Shown one piece after another: positions 33,853-42,204 of a DNA stretch of 64,000 bases (within the stretch, counting starts at the first letter, position 1; each line of letters begins with the position of its first letter). The notes under the pieces were generated by a model. It saw only the letters and a program-made list of their open reading frames with translations, was not told the DNA's origin and did not search any database. Source of the DNA: Paenibacillus yonginensis (lineage in GTDB: Bacteria > Bacillota > Bacilli > Paenibacillales > Paenibacillaceae); assembly GCF_001685395.1 (NCBI RefSeq), contig NZ_CP014167.1, positions 434,001 through 498,000 on the forward strand, in the 5' to 3' direction. The position numbers were made by a program, and so were the translations under genes.

Positions 33853-34402
33853 TGCCGGAAGACTGCAGGTGAGAAGCTTCATGAACGTTTAAGAAAGGTT
33901 GATTTTAATAAGGTATATGCCAGTACAAGTCCCAGGGCGATTACGACCGCTGAGATCATTTCTGGGAAAAAACGTGAGCACATCGGCCAATTGGATGGAT
34001 TAAGGGAAATCAACATGGGCTTGTGGGAAGGACGACAGCTTGGAGATATACAGAACGAATATGCGGTGGAGTATGACAACTTTTTATATATACTTGCCGA
34101 CCGCCGGAGGAGAAACCTATATCAAGCTGCGGGATCGAGCCGTATCTGCTGTTGAGGCTAAATTGACGGAAGCTGTACAGTCCGATGCGAAAGGAAACCG
34201 AGGTATTCACATTTTGGTCGTGACTCACCGAATGACACTGAGGACGCTTATGAATCAGCTTATGAATCACTACGCCGGAAACGATCTTGTAGGAATGGGA
34301 GGCACACCGGATATTCCGCCGGCCAGCCTGAGCGCAATTGCATTTAAGGATGGCCGGGCGCGGGTTGAGCTTTACGGGGATATCTCGCATTATACGGATT
34401 AA
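33853..34402 (+). pseudogene. Histidine phosphatase (phosphoglycerate mutase-like) remnant
   Basis: The readable pieces are GEKLHERLRKVDFNKVYAST, then SPRAITTAEIISGKKREHIG and LREINMGLWEGRQLGDIQNE. A frameshift near 34085-34095 is followed by PTAGGETYIKLRDRAVSAVE and VVTHRMTLRTLMNQLM to the normal stop at 34402. The N-terminal RHGET catalytic motif is absent, removed at the fusion with the nitrilase fragment, so the product cannot be active. Confidence 0.82.
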
Positions 34403-34425
34403 TGGAAGGACTACCGGAATATAAA

Positions 34426-34462
34426 GAAAAAAAGCAGGCAGGCTTCAAGCCTGCCTGCTTTG
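34426..34462 (-). terminator. Intrinsic terminator of the hsp20 gene
   Basis: A 13-bp perfect stem (AGCAGGCAGGCTT and its complement) is followed on the minus strand by a run of T. It ends the small heat-shock gene and separates it from the decayed genes. Confidence 0.85.
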
Positions 34463-34491
34463 AAAAAACAATGAATCCTCATCTGGATCTA

Positions 34492-34935
34492 TTATTCGAT
34501 CTCGATTCTTTTTTTGGAATGGCCGTCATCCGGACGTTTTGGGATTTCCAGCTTCAGAACCCCGTTGTCCAATTTGGCTTTGATGCCGGCCTCGTCAACA
34601 TTTTCCACGAAAAAGCGGCGCACAAATTCACCAGAGCGGCGTTCCTTGCGGATCATTTTGCTCAAATCATCTTGCTGCTCTGTATATTCATCGCGTTTGG
34701 CGCGAATGGTCAAATAATCATTGCTGAGTTCGATATCAATGTTATTTTTGGAGATGCCTGGAAGCTCGGCTTCAACCAGATACCGGTCTTTCTCTTCACG
34801 GATGTCTGTACGGAAGGACTGGGCTGAGCCGCCAAACGGGAAAAACCACGGATCTTCAACCATCTCATTGAAAGACTTCAGCATTTCTCCGAAATGATCC
34901 TCAGTTCTTCTGCGGAAAGGTGTCAGATCAAACAT
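34492..34935 (-). CDS. Small heat-shock protein (Hsp20/alpha-crystallin family)
   Basis: A 147-residue cytoplasmic ATP-independent chaperone that holds unfolding proteins. The N-terminal region MFDLTPFRRR is followed by the alpha-crystallin domain from about residue 42 (FRTDIREEKDRYLVEAELPG) through the conserved KLDNGVLKLEIPK and a short basic tail. AAGGAG lies before the ATG at 34935. A promoter with a perfect TATAAT and CtsR-like heptamer repeats lie upstream, fitting heat induction. Family assignment is firm. Confidence 0.93.
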   Translation of the reverse strand: MFDLTPFRRRTEDHFGEMLKSFNEMVEDPWFFPFGGSAQSFRTDIREEKDRYLVEAELPGISKNNIDIELSNDYLTIRAKRDEYTEQQDDLSKMIRKERRSGEFVRRFFVENVDEAGIKAKLDNGVLKLEIPKRPDDGHSKKRIEIE

Positions 34936-34987
34936 ACGAATCAGCTCCTTCTTGTAGGGTGGGGTAGGATTAATCCTTACACTTGAA

Positions 34988-35016
34988 ATTATAAGGAGCA
35001 GAGCTTGTACCTTCAA
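34988..35016 (-). promoter_or_regulatory. Sigma-A promoter of hsp20
   Basis: On the minus strand TTGAAG (35011-35016) and TATAAT (34988-34993) are separated by 17 bases. The -10 is perfect. It lies 53 bases upstream of the hsp20 start. Confidence 0.7.
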
Positions 35017-35093
35017 AGTCGATTTTTACCCGTTTTGACCGATTTAAGGGAAATATAGGTCATCTTCATAAAATGCCTTGTGTTTATATTTAA

Positions 35094-35118
35094 TTTGACC
35101 TTTTTTGACCTTTTGACT
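35094..35118 (-). promoter_or_regulatory. CtsR-type heptamer repeats upstream of hsp20
   Basis: Read on the minus strand, GGTCAAA AAA GGTCAAA (35094-35110) matches the CtsR operator (RGTCAAANANRGTCAAA) exactly; a further AGTCAAA (35112-35118) adjoins it. A single GGTCAAA at 35034-35040 lies next to the hsp20 -35. The full site is about 80 bases upstream of that -35, farther than usual. Confidence 0.65.
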
Positions 35119-35308
35119 TTATTTGATGAATTTAGGGCAACCGGGCACTGGACTGGGAGGGGGCGAGGTCCCGCTAGCTGCATCCCTTTTATTTGTACCG
35201 GGAACCCACAGACAAAATGATTGGGGGGACTGATACAATTAACGATCAGAATCCGTCTTATAAAGGAGATCTTAGAAAAAACATACGTTTAGTTATAAGG
35301 AGATACCC

Positions 35309-36238
35309 ATGTTTAAACAACACAAGATTATTTTCTCTGCAGCTATACTTTATACCGTTTTAATTCTTTATTTTATTCTTTTTGGTTTCGGCAGAATACA
35401 TCACGTAGAGAATACATCTGGTTACACCTTTCTTTTATTGCCGGACGGTTTCTTTGAATTGCCAAGTCCATCTGACCTCCTGCATCCTACTCTGATGGAT
35501 CTTGTAACTATTGGAAACATCGCAGCTTTCATCCCTTTTGGAATAGCGGTTCCCTTGTTATACCGGATCAAATTCACTCGATTTATTGTATGGTTTATCC
35601 TGTCTATCTTCCTGATTGAAACGGTGCAGGCGCTAACTTATCTCGGAAGTTTTGATGTTAACGACGTCATTCAAAACTCATTTGGCGCGATAATTGGATT
35701 CGGGACTTATAGACTTGGAATTCACGCCAAAAACGGTTGGAGAAGAATAGCCGCAATGGGTTTTTCCGCCATCGTGCTTCTGCTAGGAGTGTGGGGGATT
35801 TGTGGAGGCATTGACAGAGTTTTTACCAAAGTACAAGGTCCGTTTACAGCTTTAAACGAGTTGGGAGACAGCGCTGGAAATCCGGTAAAGGAGACAAAGC
35901 CGTACCGATTTACAGTCGGCGGCCAAGATATAGAACCTCAGTTTAACGTGTACAGCGCTGAAGGCAAAGAGAAGGCAGTTTATACCTATAAGTTGAACAA
36001 GAAGGAGTTTTATTTTTACTTGCAGTATGGAATCCCTGACCAAAGTGATTTTAAAGGAAACATCAGCGTTTCCGTAGACGGGCAGCAAATTTTGTTCAAT
36101 TCAGAAAAGTATCAGGCTCATGCGCCGGCTATATTCAAGTGGTATTTCGAACAGGTAAATGAGCTTACGATAACTGTGGAGGGGAACGAAAAAGTGTGGG
36201 ATATCGGATATAGGGGAATGAAATATTTTTGGAATTGA
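35309..36238 (+). CDS. VanZ-family membrane protein with C-terminal extracytoplasmic domain
   Basis: A 309-residue membrane protein. Residues 1-175 hold about five transmembrane segments with VanZ-family features: FNLL-like PFG at NIAAFIPFGIAVPL and FLIETVQALTYLGSFDVNDVIQNSFGAIIG. The remaining 130 residues form a hydrophilic beta-rich domain (FTVGGQDIEPQFNVYSAEG) without a close family in my memory. VanZ proteins influence glycopeptide or lipoglycopeptide sensitivity by unknown means. AAGGAG precedes the ATG. It is monocistronic and ends before a terminator that carries a group II intron. Confidence 0.83.
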   Translation: MFKQHKIIFSAAILYTVLILYFILFGFGRIHHVENTSGYTFLLLPDGFFELPSPSDLLHPTLMDLVTIGNIAAFIPFGIAVPLLYRIKFTRFIVWFILSIFLIETVQALTYLGSFDVNDVIQNSFGAIIGFGTYRLGIHAKNGWRRIAAMGFSAIVLLLGVWGICGGIDRVFTKVQGPFTALNELGDSAGNPVKETKPYRFTVGGQDIEPQFNVYSAEGKEKAVYTYKLNKKEFYFYLQYGIPDQSDFKGNISVSVDGQQILFNSEKYQAHAPAIFKWYFEQVNELTITVEGNEKVWDIGYRGMKYFWN

Positions 36239-36317
36239 TTACCGAAGCAATTGGAAGACAGACGAGGGCCAGGAATGCCAGGTCCCCTGTCAGATATAAC
36301 GCTACTCAAGGAGAAAG

Positions 36318-36344
36318 GACCCGCGCTTACACGCGGGTCTTTTT
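36318..36344 (+). terminator. Intrinsic terminator of the VanZ gene, intron 1 target
   Basis: GACCCGCG pairs exactly with CGCGGGTC around CTTACA, followed by five T. Intron 1 begins two bases after the T run. Confidence 0.85.
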
Positions 36345-36345
36345 A

Positions 36346-38247
36346 GTGTGCCACGCATGGCGATTAACTAGGTGGTGAAAGTCCACTGTGGGGGTTTGTA
36401 GTTACCAACCACTAGCCAAGAGCAAGGGTGTCCACCGCGAGGTGGAATCCAAAGGAAGCTGGAGGCAAACTTCCGGCCCAAGGAACACGAACATCATCAG
36501 GCATAGGATACGGGATGAGTCTGCTAAACAAGACGAAGTCCAATTAACTACACGGACGTACCAATGTAAATGATGTGGGTATATGGAAGGAAAGTGAATC
36601 GTCTTACCGTGGGAGGTCTCATGGACGTGAGGAGATGCACTTCGAATCACGGTTGAAACAAGATTTATCATGAGAAGTCAGCAGACGCCATAGTACCGCG
36701 AACAGTCGACGGTTCGAGGGAAGGGCTGAACCTTAGGAGGTGAAGTCAATGAAAGTTACCGAAACAGGAGCCAAGGGCAGCCAACTTCTAACGGAAGACT
36801 CTTTGCAAAAGAATAGTGCGGAACACGAAGGATATGCGGGAGTGCACAGTCCTGCGAGGATAACCGAAACCGACGACACCAACGCAACCGAGTCGAAGGA
36901 CCGGTTGCTTGAGAAAATCGTTAGCAGGGACAACTTGAACGAAGCATTCAAGAGAGTCAAAGCGAACAAGGGATCGCACGGAATCGACGGGATGGGAGTA
37001 GATGAACTTCTACAATATCTCAGAGACAACGGCGAGACCATCAAGCAACTGATCTTGGGCGGCAAGTACCGCCCGAATCCCGTTCGAAGGGTAGAGATTC
37101 CCAAAGAGAACGGAAAGAAGAGAAACCTTGGCATCCCAACAGTGGTTGACCGAGTCATCCAGCAGGCAATCGCCCAAGTGCTTACGCCAATTTATGAGAG
37201 GCAGTTTTCAGACAACAGCTACGGATTCCGACCCAAACGGAGCGCACACCACGCGATGAAACGAAGCCAACAATACGTGCAAGAGGGATATCGTTACGTG
37301 GTGGATATGGACTTGGAGAAATACTTTGACACCGTCAACCAAAGCAAGCTTATCGAGGTGCTTTCAAGAACGATCAAAGACGGACGAGTGATCTCGCTCA
37401 TCCATAAGTATCTCCGGGCGGGAGTCGTCGTGAAGCATAAGTTTGAGGACACGGAAATCGGCGTACCGCAGGGAGGGAACCTAAGTCCGATTCTCAGCAA
37501 TATCATGCTGAATGAATTGGACAAGGAACTGGAAGCAAGAGGACATCGATTCGTGCGATACGCAGACGATATGCTCATATTCTGCCGGAGCAGGAGGAGT
37601 GCGGAGCGTACCCTGACGAAAATTCTCCCTTACATCGAGAAGAAGTTGTTTCTCAAGGTAAACCGGGAGAAAACGATTGTGGACGATGCGACAAAAGTTA
37701 AATTTCTTGGCTTCTCATTCTACCAGAGCAAAGGGGAAACGCGGGTCAGAATCCATCCCAAATCCGTATCCAAGATGAAAGCTAAAGTGAAAGAGCTAAC
37801 GTCGAGAAGCAACGGAATGGGCAACACCGACCGGGCGCTGAAGCTTAGGCGTTACATCATGGGATGGGTAAATTATTTCAAGCTTGCTGACATGAAACAA
37901 CTACTCCAAACCACTGATAAATGGATGAGAAGGCGTATCCGAATGGTCTTCTGGAAGCAATGGAAACGAGTGAGGACGAAACTCGAAAGGCTTATATCGC
38001 TCGGAATTCATGAACAGAAGGCGTGGGAATACGCAAACACAAGAAAGGGCTATTGGAGAATCTCCAATAGCCCAATCCTCTCGAAGTCCCTCGGTAACAA
38101 TAGGCTGAAGAACCTCGGATTCCTTTTCTTTTCTGATTATTATCGACAAGTTACTGCGCATTCCTAATGGAACCGCCGTATACCGAACGGTACGTACGGT
38201 GGTGTGGGAGGTCGGCTGCCCAATTAATGGGTAGCCTCCTACCCGAT
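36346..38247 (+). mobile_element. Group IIC intron, copy 1
   Basis: A 1.9-kb group II intron. It begins GTGTG, encodes a maturase, and ends with a domain V-like hairpin (ACCGCCGTA paired with its partner near 38170-38200) and a domain VI hairpin ending ACCCGAT at 38247. It is inserted right after an intrinsic terminator and lacks an endonuclease domain in its protein, both marks of class C introns. It looks identical in sequence to the copy at 57156-59057. Exact ends may shift by a base or two. Confidence 0.88.
36749..38167 (+). CDS. ltrA: Group II intron reverse transcriptase/maturase, copy 1
   Basis: A 472-residue intron-encoded protein that aids splicing and copies the intron RNA into DNA. 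Reverse-transcriptase motifs are RPKRSAHHAMKRSQQYV, DMDLEKYFDTV, GVPQGGNLSPILSNIMLNEL and the catalytic YADDMLIF; the maturase domain carries the closing GWVNYFKLADMKQLLQ. It ends shortly after, with no HNH endonuclease, as in class C. AGGAGG lies 8 bases before the ATG at 36749. The protein is identical to the one at 57559. Confidence 0.93.
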   Translation: MKVTETGAKGSQLLTEDSLQKNSAEHEGYAGVHSPARITETDDTNATESKDRLLEKIVSRDNLNEAFKRVKANKGSHGIDGMGVDELLQYLRDNGETIKQLILGGKYRPNPVRRVEIPKENGKKRNLGIPTVVDRVIQQAIAQVLTPIYERQFSDNSYGFRPKRSAHHAMKRSQQYVQEGYRYVVDMDLEKYFDTVNQSKLIEVLSRTIKDGRVISLIHKYLRAGVVVKHKFEDTEIGVPQGGNLSPILSNIMLNELDKELEARGHRFVRYADDMLIFCRSRRSAERTLTKILPYIEKKLFLKVNREKTIVDDATKVKFLGFSFYQSKGETRVRIHPKSVSKMKAKVKELTSRSNGMGNTDRALKLRRYIMGWVNYFKLADMKQLLQTTDKWMRRRIRMVFWKQWKRVRTKLERLISLGIHEQKAWEYANTRKGYWRISNSPILSKSLGNNRLKNLGFLFFSDYYRQVTAHS

Positions 38248-38276
38248 TTTCCGGCTTTCAACCATAAAAGCAACTC

Positions 38277-39128
38277 CTAATCCTCTTTCCCTGCAGCCAC
38301 GGGGTTCTCCTCATAGCTGATCCAATCGCTCCAGCTTCCCGCATAAAGCTTGGCCTGCGGATAGCCGAGCAGGTGCAGCGCCAGCACGTTTGGCGTGGCG
38401 CTCACGCCGGAACCGCAATAAACGATCACGTTGCGGTCCTGCTCCAGCGCTTCGGTTGCCGGCTTCAGCTGCTGACGGATTTCGGACTCCGCTTTCCAGG
38501 AGCCGCCGTCACGGAAGAGGTGTTTCCAGAAGCGGTTGACCGCGCCGGGGATATGCCCGGCTTTCTTGTCGAGCGGTTCGTGTTCGCCGGCATAGCGGCT
38601 TTCGTCCCGGGAATCAATGAGCAGGGCGTTTTGGCTGTTTACCGCAGACCGGACTTCGTGCACATCAGCGACCATAGACGCCTGGACCTTCGGTTCAAAA
38701 GAAGCCGGCACTACGATCCGGGTATCGGCCGTGACGGGGTAACCGCCCTTTTTCCAGACCGAATATCCTTCGTCCAGTACAGACACCTTATCGTGTCCCA
38801 GCCAGCGGAGCAGCCACCAAAGTCTGGCGGCATACATGCCTCCTTGATCGTCATAAGCAACGACGCGGACCTCATTGCCGATGCCGGCGCTGCTCAGTTT
38901 GGCCGCAAGCTCCTGCGGGTCCGGCAGCGGGTGTCTGCCTCCGTGTTCACCGGGAGGGGCGGACAAATCCTGTTCCAGATCCAGATACACAGCACCGGGG
39001 ATGTGGTCTTCCTTATAAGCCAGCGCTCCGGCTTTCTGATCGGCTAAATTGAACCGGCAGTCGGCGATTACCAAATCAGGTTCATACATACGGGCAAGCA
39101 GCCATTGTTTGGATACGATGGGTTCCAT
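38277..39128 (-). CDS. sseA: Sulfurtransferase with two rhodanese domains (SseA type)
   Basis: A 283-residue tandem rhodanese protein that moves a sulfane sulfur from thiosulfate or 3-mercaptopyruvate to an acceptor. The N-terminal inactive domain includes VVAYDDQGGMYAARLWWLLRWLGH; the C-terminal domain has the active loop YCGSGVSATP (Cys near 238), whose GSGV[ST] form favours 3-mercaptopyruvate. AGGAGGAG is upstream of the ATG. It is a stand-alone gene. Its 3' end now faces intron 1, which may have displaced its original terminator. Confidence 0.9.
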   Translation of the reverse strand: MEPIVSKQWLLARMYEPDLVIADCRFNLADQKAGALAYKEDHIPGAVYLDLEQDLSAPPGEHGGRHPLPDPQELAAKLSSAGIGNEVRVVAYDDQGGMYAARLWWLLRWLGHDKVSVLDEGYSVWKKGGYPVTADTRIVVPASFEPKVQASMVADVHEVRSAVNSQNALLIDSRDESRYAGEHEPLDKKAGHIPGAVNRFWKHLFRDGGSWKAESEIRQQLKPATEALEQDRNVIVYCGSGVSATPNVLALHLLGYPQAKLYAGSWSDWISYEENPVAAGKED

Positions 39129-39480
39129 CTTGCTCCTCCTCCTAAATGAATTGCTGGGCAGGCAGCCTAGTCATTTCGTGCTTTCGATTCGGTACTTCCC
39201 TCAATGTAGCACATGTAAAAAGAGTGTACAAATCCATAGCCGTTATCCAAAGGAAGAAATGAATCTGAAGCAGAATACGTCTATTCAGATCCATCGTCTG
39301 CATGCTGCTTATTTTAGTCCGAGATATTTTACAGCCTGCCGGGTTCTTAGCGATAAGCAGCATCAGGCGATTGCAAAGCTTCCTCTTAACAGACCAATCG
39401 CTTAAAAGGCCTATCACGTTTATACAAGCGTGCTAACAGCCATTTTTTTGGATACTCTAACATCATGAAGCCCATTTTCT
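39129..39480. other. Intergenic stretch without a supported gene
   Basis: This 352-base gap lies between two minus-strand genes. A plus-strand frame from an ATG at about 39258 to 39405 (about 49 residues) has a poorly spaced AGGAAG and no recognisable family. I see no hairpin with a T run. It presumably contains the sseA promoter. Confidence 0.35.
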
Positions 39481-39693
39481 TTATTTGCGGATCTCGTAGA
39501 ACTGGCATTCCCTTCGGGAATGATAAGACATATCGCTAACACTGGATTGGGTAATGATCGTGTCGCTGGTAAAACGGATGACTACCGTATTCGAATCAAT
39601 CATATGATCGTCGCGGAAGACGCGGATGCGCTGTTTCTGTTCAGCCGCTTCCTCAAAGTCAGCGTCCGTTAATAGCTCTCTGGTAATCGGCAT
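39481..39693 (-). CDS. Small hypothetical protein
   Basis: A 70-residue soluble protein of unknown function. The N-terminal half is acidic and helical (LLTDADFEEAAEQKQRIRVF) and the rest beta-like (VVIRFTSDTIITQSSVSDM) with a single Cys near the end. GAGGAGGAG lies about 9 bases upstream of the ATG at 39693, which is the main reason I count it as a real gene. It stands between the sulfurtransferase gene and the dGTPase gene, which is divergent. Confidence 0.7.
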   Translation of the reverse strand: MPITRELLTDADFEEAAEQKQRIRVFRDDHMIDSNTVVIRFTSDTIITQSSVSDMSYHSRRECQFYEIRK

Positions 39694-39959
39694 ACCCTAT
39701 AACTCCTCCTCTTGTAGGCCGTTTAACAAGGGGATGCGGTTTCCTGACCGCAAACCTTATGTTTATTCCTTATTTTAGCGGCAGATGGCCCGGTTGGAAA
39801 CGTCTCCCGAAAAATAAGGCTTTAAGTTCGGCGCAGGCGCGGCTACAATAGCATAAAGCGCCATTTGAGCGGTCAGGCGTTACATAACACTATAAGAAGT
39901 CCAAATCTAAATTGACGGCGGCTCGCCTAAAGCTTGGAAGATAAAGAGGAGTGCAGCTT

Positions 39960-41369
39960 ATGAATATTCAGGAACTAAGACAACACCGGCAGTATCCGGA
40001 CAATATCGGCCAGGAGCACAGCCGGGCTACTTTCGAGCGGGATTATTCCCGTCTGATCCACTCGCCGACCTTCCGCCGGCTCCAAGGGAAATCCCAGGTG
40101 TTCGGCGCAGGCACCGGCGACTACTACCGCACGCGGTTAACCCACTCCCTGGAAGTGGCGCAGATTGCCCGCGAAGCTGCAAGAAGCCTGATTAGAGCCT
40201 ACCCTGCTGTTGAGACGGAGCGGGCCGGGCATCCCGGGCTGATTATTGATCCAGAAGTGGTGGAGTGCGCGGCCATTTCACATGATTTTGGACATCCCCC
40301 ATTTGGACATAAAGGCGAAGAAGTGCTGGAAGGCATTCTGGAGAATTTAATAGAAGAAAAAATCAAACAGTCGCTGAAAGGCCGCAAGGTTTCCCCTGCG
40401 GAAGCGAGCCATACGCAGGAAGCGATCCGCCGGAAATACGAGCATTTCGAAGGCAACGCCCATAACTTCAGGCTGATGATGTTCCTGGAGAAAAGGGAAA
40501 GCCATGATGGCCTGAATTTGTCCGACGCCGTGCTGCTGGGTACCAACAAATATCCTTATCCGGGTACGGAAAATAAGAAGGGCCTCTACCACCATGAATG
40601 GGAGTACATCTCTTACATCCGGGACCAGTGGGGCATCCCGGCCGGCAAAAAGACGCTGGAAGCCCAGCTTATGGATCTGTGCGACGACATTGCTTATTCC
40701 GCGCATGATCTTGAGGACGGCATTAAAGCGGGCAAAATCGAAGTTCATGAACATTTCCTTAAGGACTCCCATATTCAAAAATTAATTGTTGAGAAAATTA
40801 CAAGCCTTGAGGACGACTTCTGGAAAGGCTGGACCCGGGAAAAAATAGGGAGGAAGGTGGACGAGGTGCTGACCTCTTTCCTTCAGGTCTGGAATTCCAA
40901 AATGCCGACCTGCGATCACGACTATTCCCGTACCCGGCGGGAAGTCAAATCCCATTGGGTCAGCGTGTTCGTCGGCAGTCTCGGCGTCATCAGCGACGGC
41001 AACTGGCAGAAGGTGACGTTTGTTAAGGAAGGTTATGAAGACGAGGATATGCTCCGGACGGTCAGCGTGTTAAAAAGCTTCGCCTGGGTCACTATGATCC
41101 GCGACCTGCGGGTACAGCGGCTGCAGAAGCGCAGCGCCTGGGTGATCAAAAGGTTATGGGATGCCTTCGTCGATCCCGAAACCTCCAAATCGATCATTCC
41201 CGGGGACTGGCTGCGCCGGTTCGACCGCGACCAGCAGAAGCCGAACCCGATCTGGACCTGGGAGCATATGATCATTGATTACATTGCGGGCATGACCGAT
41301 GCTTACGCCGAGAAAATTTACAACGAGCTTTACGGCCTGAAGGTTGGTACGATCTACGACATGGACTAA
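39960..41369 (+). CDS. dgt: Deoxyguanosinetriphosphate triphosphohydrolase-like protein
   Basis: A 469-residue HD-domain protein of the dGTPase family, which removes triphosphate from dGTP or other dNTPs. Metal-binding residues are visible in TRLTHSLEVAQIAREA (His), AAISHDFGHPPFGHKGEE (His-Asp and following His) and a later DLCDDIAYSAHDLEDG (Asp). The N-terminal RLIHSPTFRRLQGKSQVF is family-typical. I chose ATG 39960, 9 bases after AGAGGAG; a GTG at 39951 is also in frame. It ends convergently with tdk at a shared terminator, pairing two nucleotide-pool enzymes. Confidence 0.9.
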   Translation: MNIQELRQHRQYPDNIGQEHSRATFERDYSRLIHSPTFRRLQGKSQVFGAGTGDYYRTRLTHSLEVAQIAREAARSLIRAYPAVETERAGHPGLIIDPEVVECAAISHDFGHPPFGHKGEEVLEGILENLIEEKIKQSLKGRKVSPAEASHTQEAIRRKYEHFEGNAHNFRLMMFLEKRESHDGLNLSDAVLLGTNKYPYPGTENKKGLYHHEWEYISYIRDQWGIPAGKKTLEAQLMDLCDDIAYSAHDLEDGIKAGKIEVHEHFLKDSHIQKLIVEKITSLEDDFWKGWTREKIGRKVDEVLTSFLQVWNSKMPTCDHDYSRTRREVKSHWVSVFVGSLGVISDGNWQKVTFVKEGYEDEDMLRTVSVLKSFAWVTMIRDLRVQRLQKRSAWVIKRLWDAFVDPETSKSIIPGDWLRRFDRDQQKPNPIWTWEHMIIDYIAGMTDAYAEKIYNELYGLKVGTIYDMD

Positions 41370-41397
41370 CGGGTGCGGCAAAACGCCCGCTCCAAAC

Positions 41398-41445
41398 AAA
41401 AGCCCGATTCCTGGTTAGCAGGAGCCGGGCTTTCTTTTATTTTTA
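41398..41445. terminator. Bidirectional terminator between dgt and tdk
   Basis: AGCCCG and ATTCCTG pair with CAGGAG and CGGGCT around GTTAG. T-rich tracts follow on both strands (TTTCTTTTATTTTT on plus, TTTTGTTT on minus). Confidence 0.8.
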
Positions 41446-42012
41446 TAAAGGCGGGTTCGCGTGGCATTTGCGGCAAACCGGGTAATACGATTCGCTGCCG
41501 CCAATCTGGATCTGCTCTCCTGTATAAACGGGTTTGCCGTTTTCGACGCGCAGGTTCATGGTCGCCTTGCGTTCGCAAAACCAGCAGATCGTTTTCATTT
41601 CCTCAATTTTATCAGCATAAATGAGCATCAGCCGGCTGCCCTCGAACAGCTGGTTTTGGAAATCATTTTTGAGGCCAAACGCCATTACCGGCACATTCAG
41701 CTCATCGACGATCCGGACAAGCTGGCGGATATTTTCTTCGTTCAGAAACTGGCATTCGTCCACCAGCACGCAGTAGGGCTTCGGGTTATGTTCTTTGACA
41801 GCCGTATAGATGTCACTGTCATCAAAAATCGGGATAGCTTGTCTTCGAAAGCCGATCCGCGAGGAAACGAAGCCGACCTCATCACGGTTATCCACCGCCG
41901 ACGTAAAGATCAATACAGGTTTGTCCTGCTCCTCATAATTGTGGGCCACCTTCAGAATTTCAATGGATTTGCCGCTGTTCATTGCTCCGTATTTGAAAAA
42001 TAACTGTGCCAA
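41443..42012 (-). CDS. tdk: Thymidine kinase, type II
   Basis: A 189-residue cytosolic thymidine kinase that salvages thymidine. The P-loop is GAMNSGKS (residues 9-16), the second acidic motif VDECQFL, and a C-terminal zinc-binding set of CWFCERK and CRKCHAN is complete. I use a TTG start at 42012 because AAAGGAA lies about 9 bases upstream and it puts the P-loop at the family's usual position; an upstream ATG at 42066 would add an atypical leader. It is convergent with dgt. Confidence 0.92.
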   Translation of the reverse strand: MAQLFFKYGAMNSGKSIEILKVAHNYEEQDKPVLIFTSAVDNRDEVGFVSSRIGFRRQAIPIFDDSDIYTAVKEHNPKPYCVLVDECQFLNEENIRQLVRIVDELNVPVMAFGLKNDFQNQLFEGSRLMLIYADKIEEMKTICWFCERKATMNLRVENGKPVYTGEQIQIGGSESYYPVCRKCHANPPL

Positions 42013-42204
42013 GATCAACTGTTCCTTTCTATGGTTAAATCGCAAAACCGAAAACAGAAACTCCAATTATTCTATCACAAAAGAGGTTTTGAATCTGCCC
42101 ATTCTCTTTGGTAAGGTATAGAGGAAGAACACTACCAGGCGATTTTCAGATAGCTTATCGGACCCTAAGGCGAATTAAGGCGACTCTAAGGAGGAAGAAG
42201 GAGC

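Noticed and set aside
39258-39405. A possible small plus-strand ORF upstream of sseA
   Set aside because: The AGGAAG is too close to the ATG and the peptide matches nothing; coding status is not supported.
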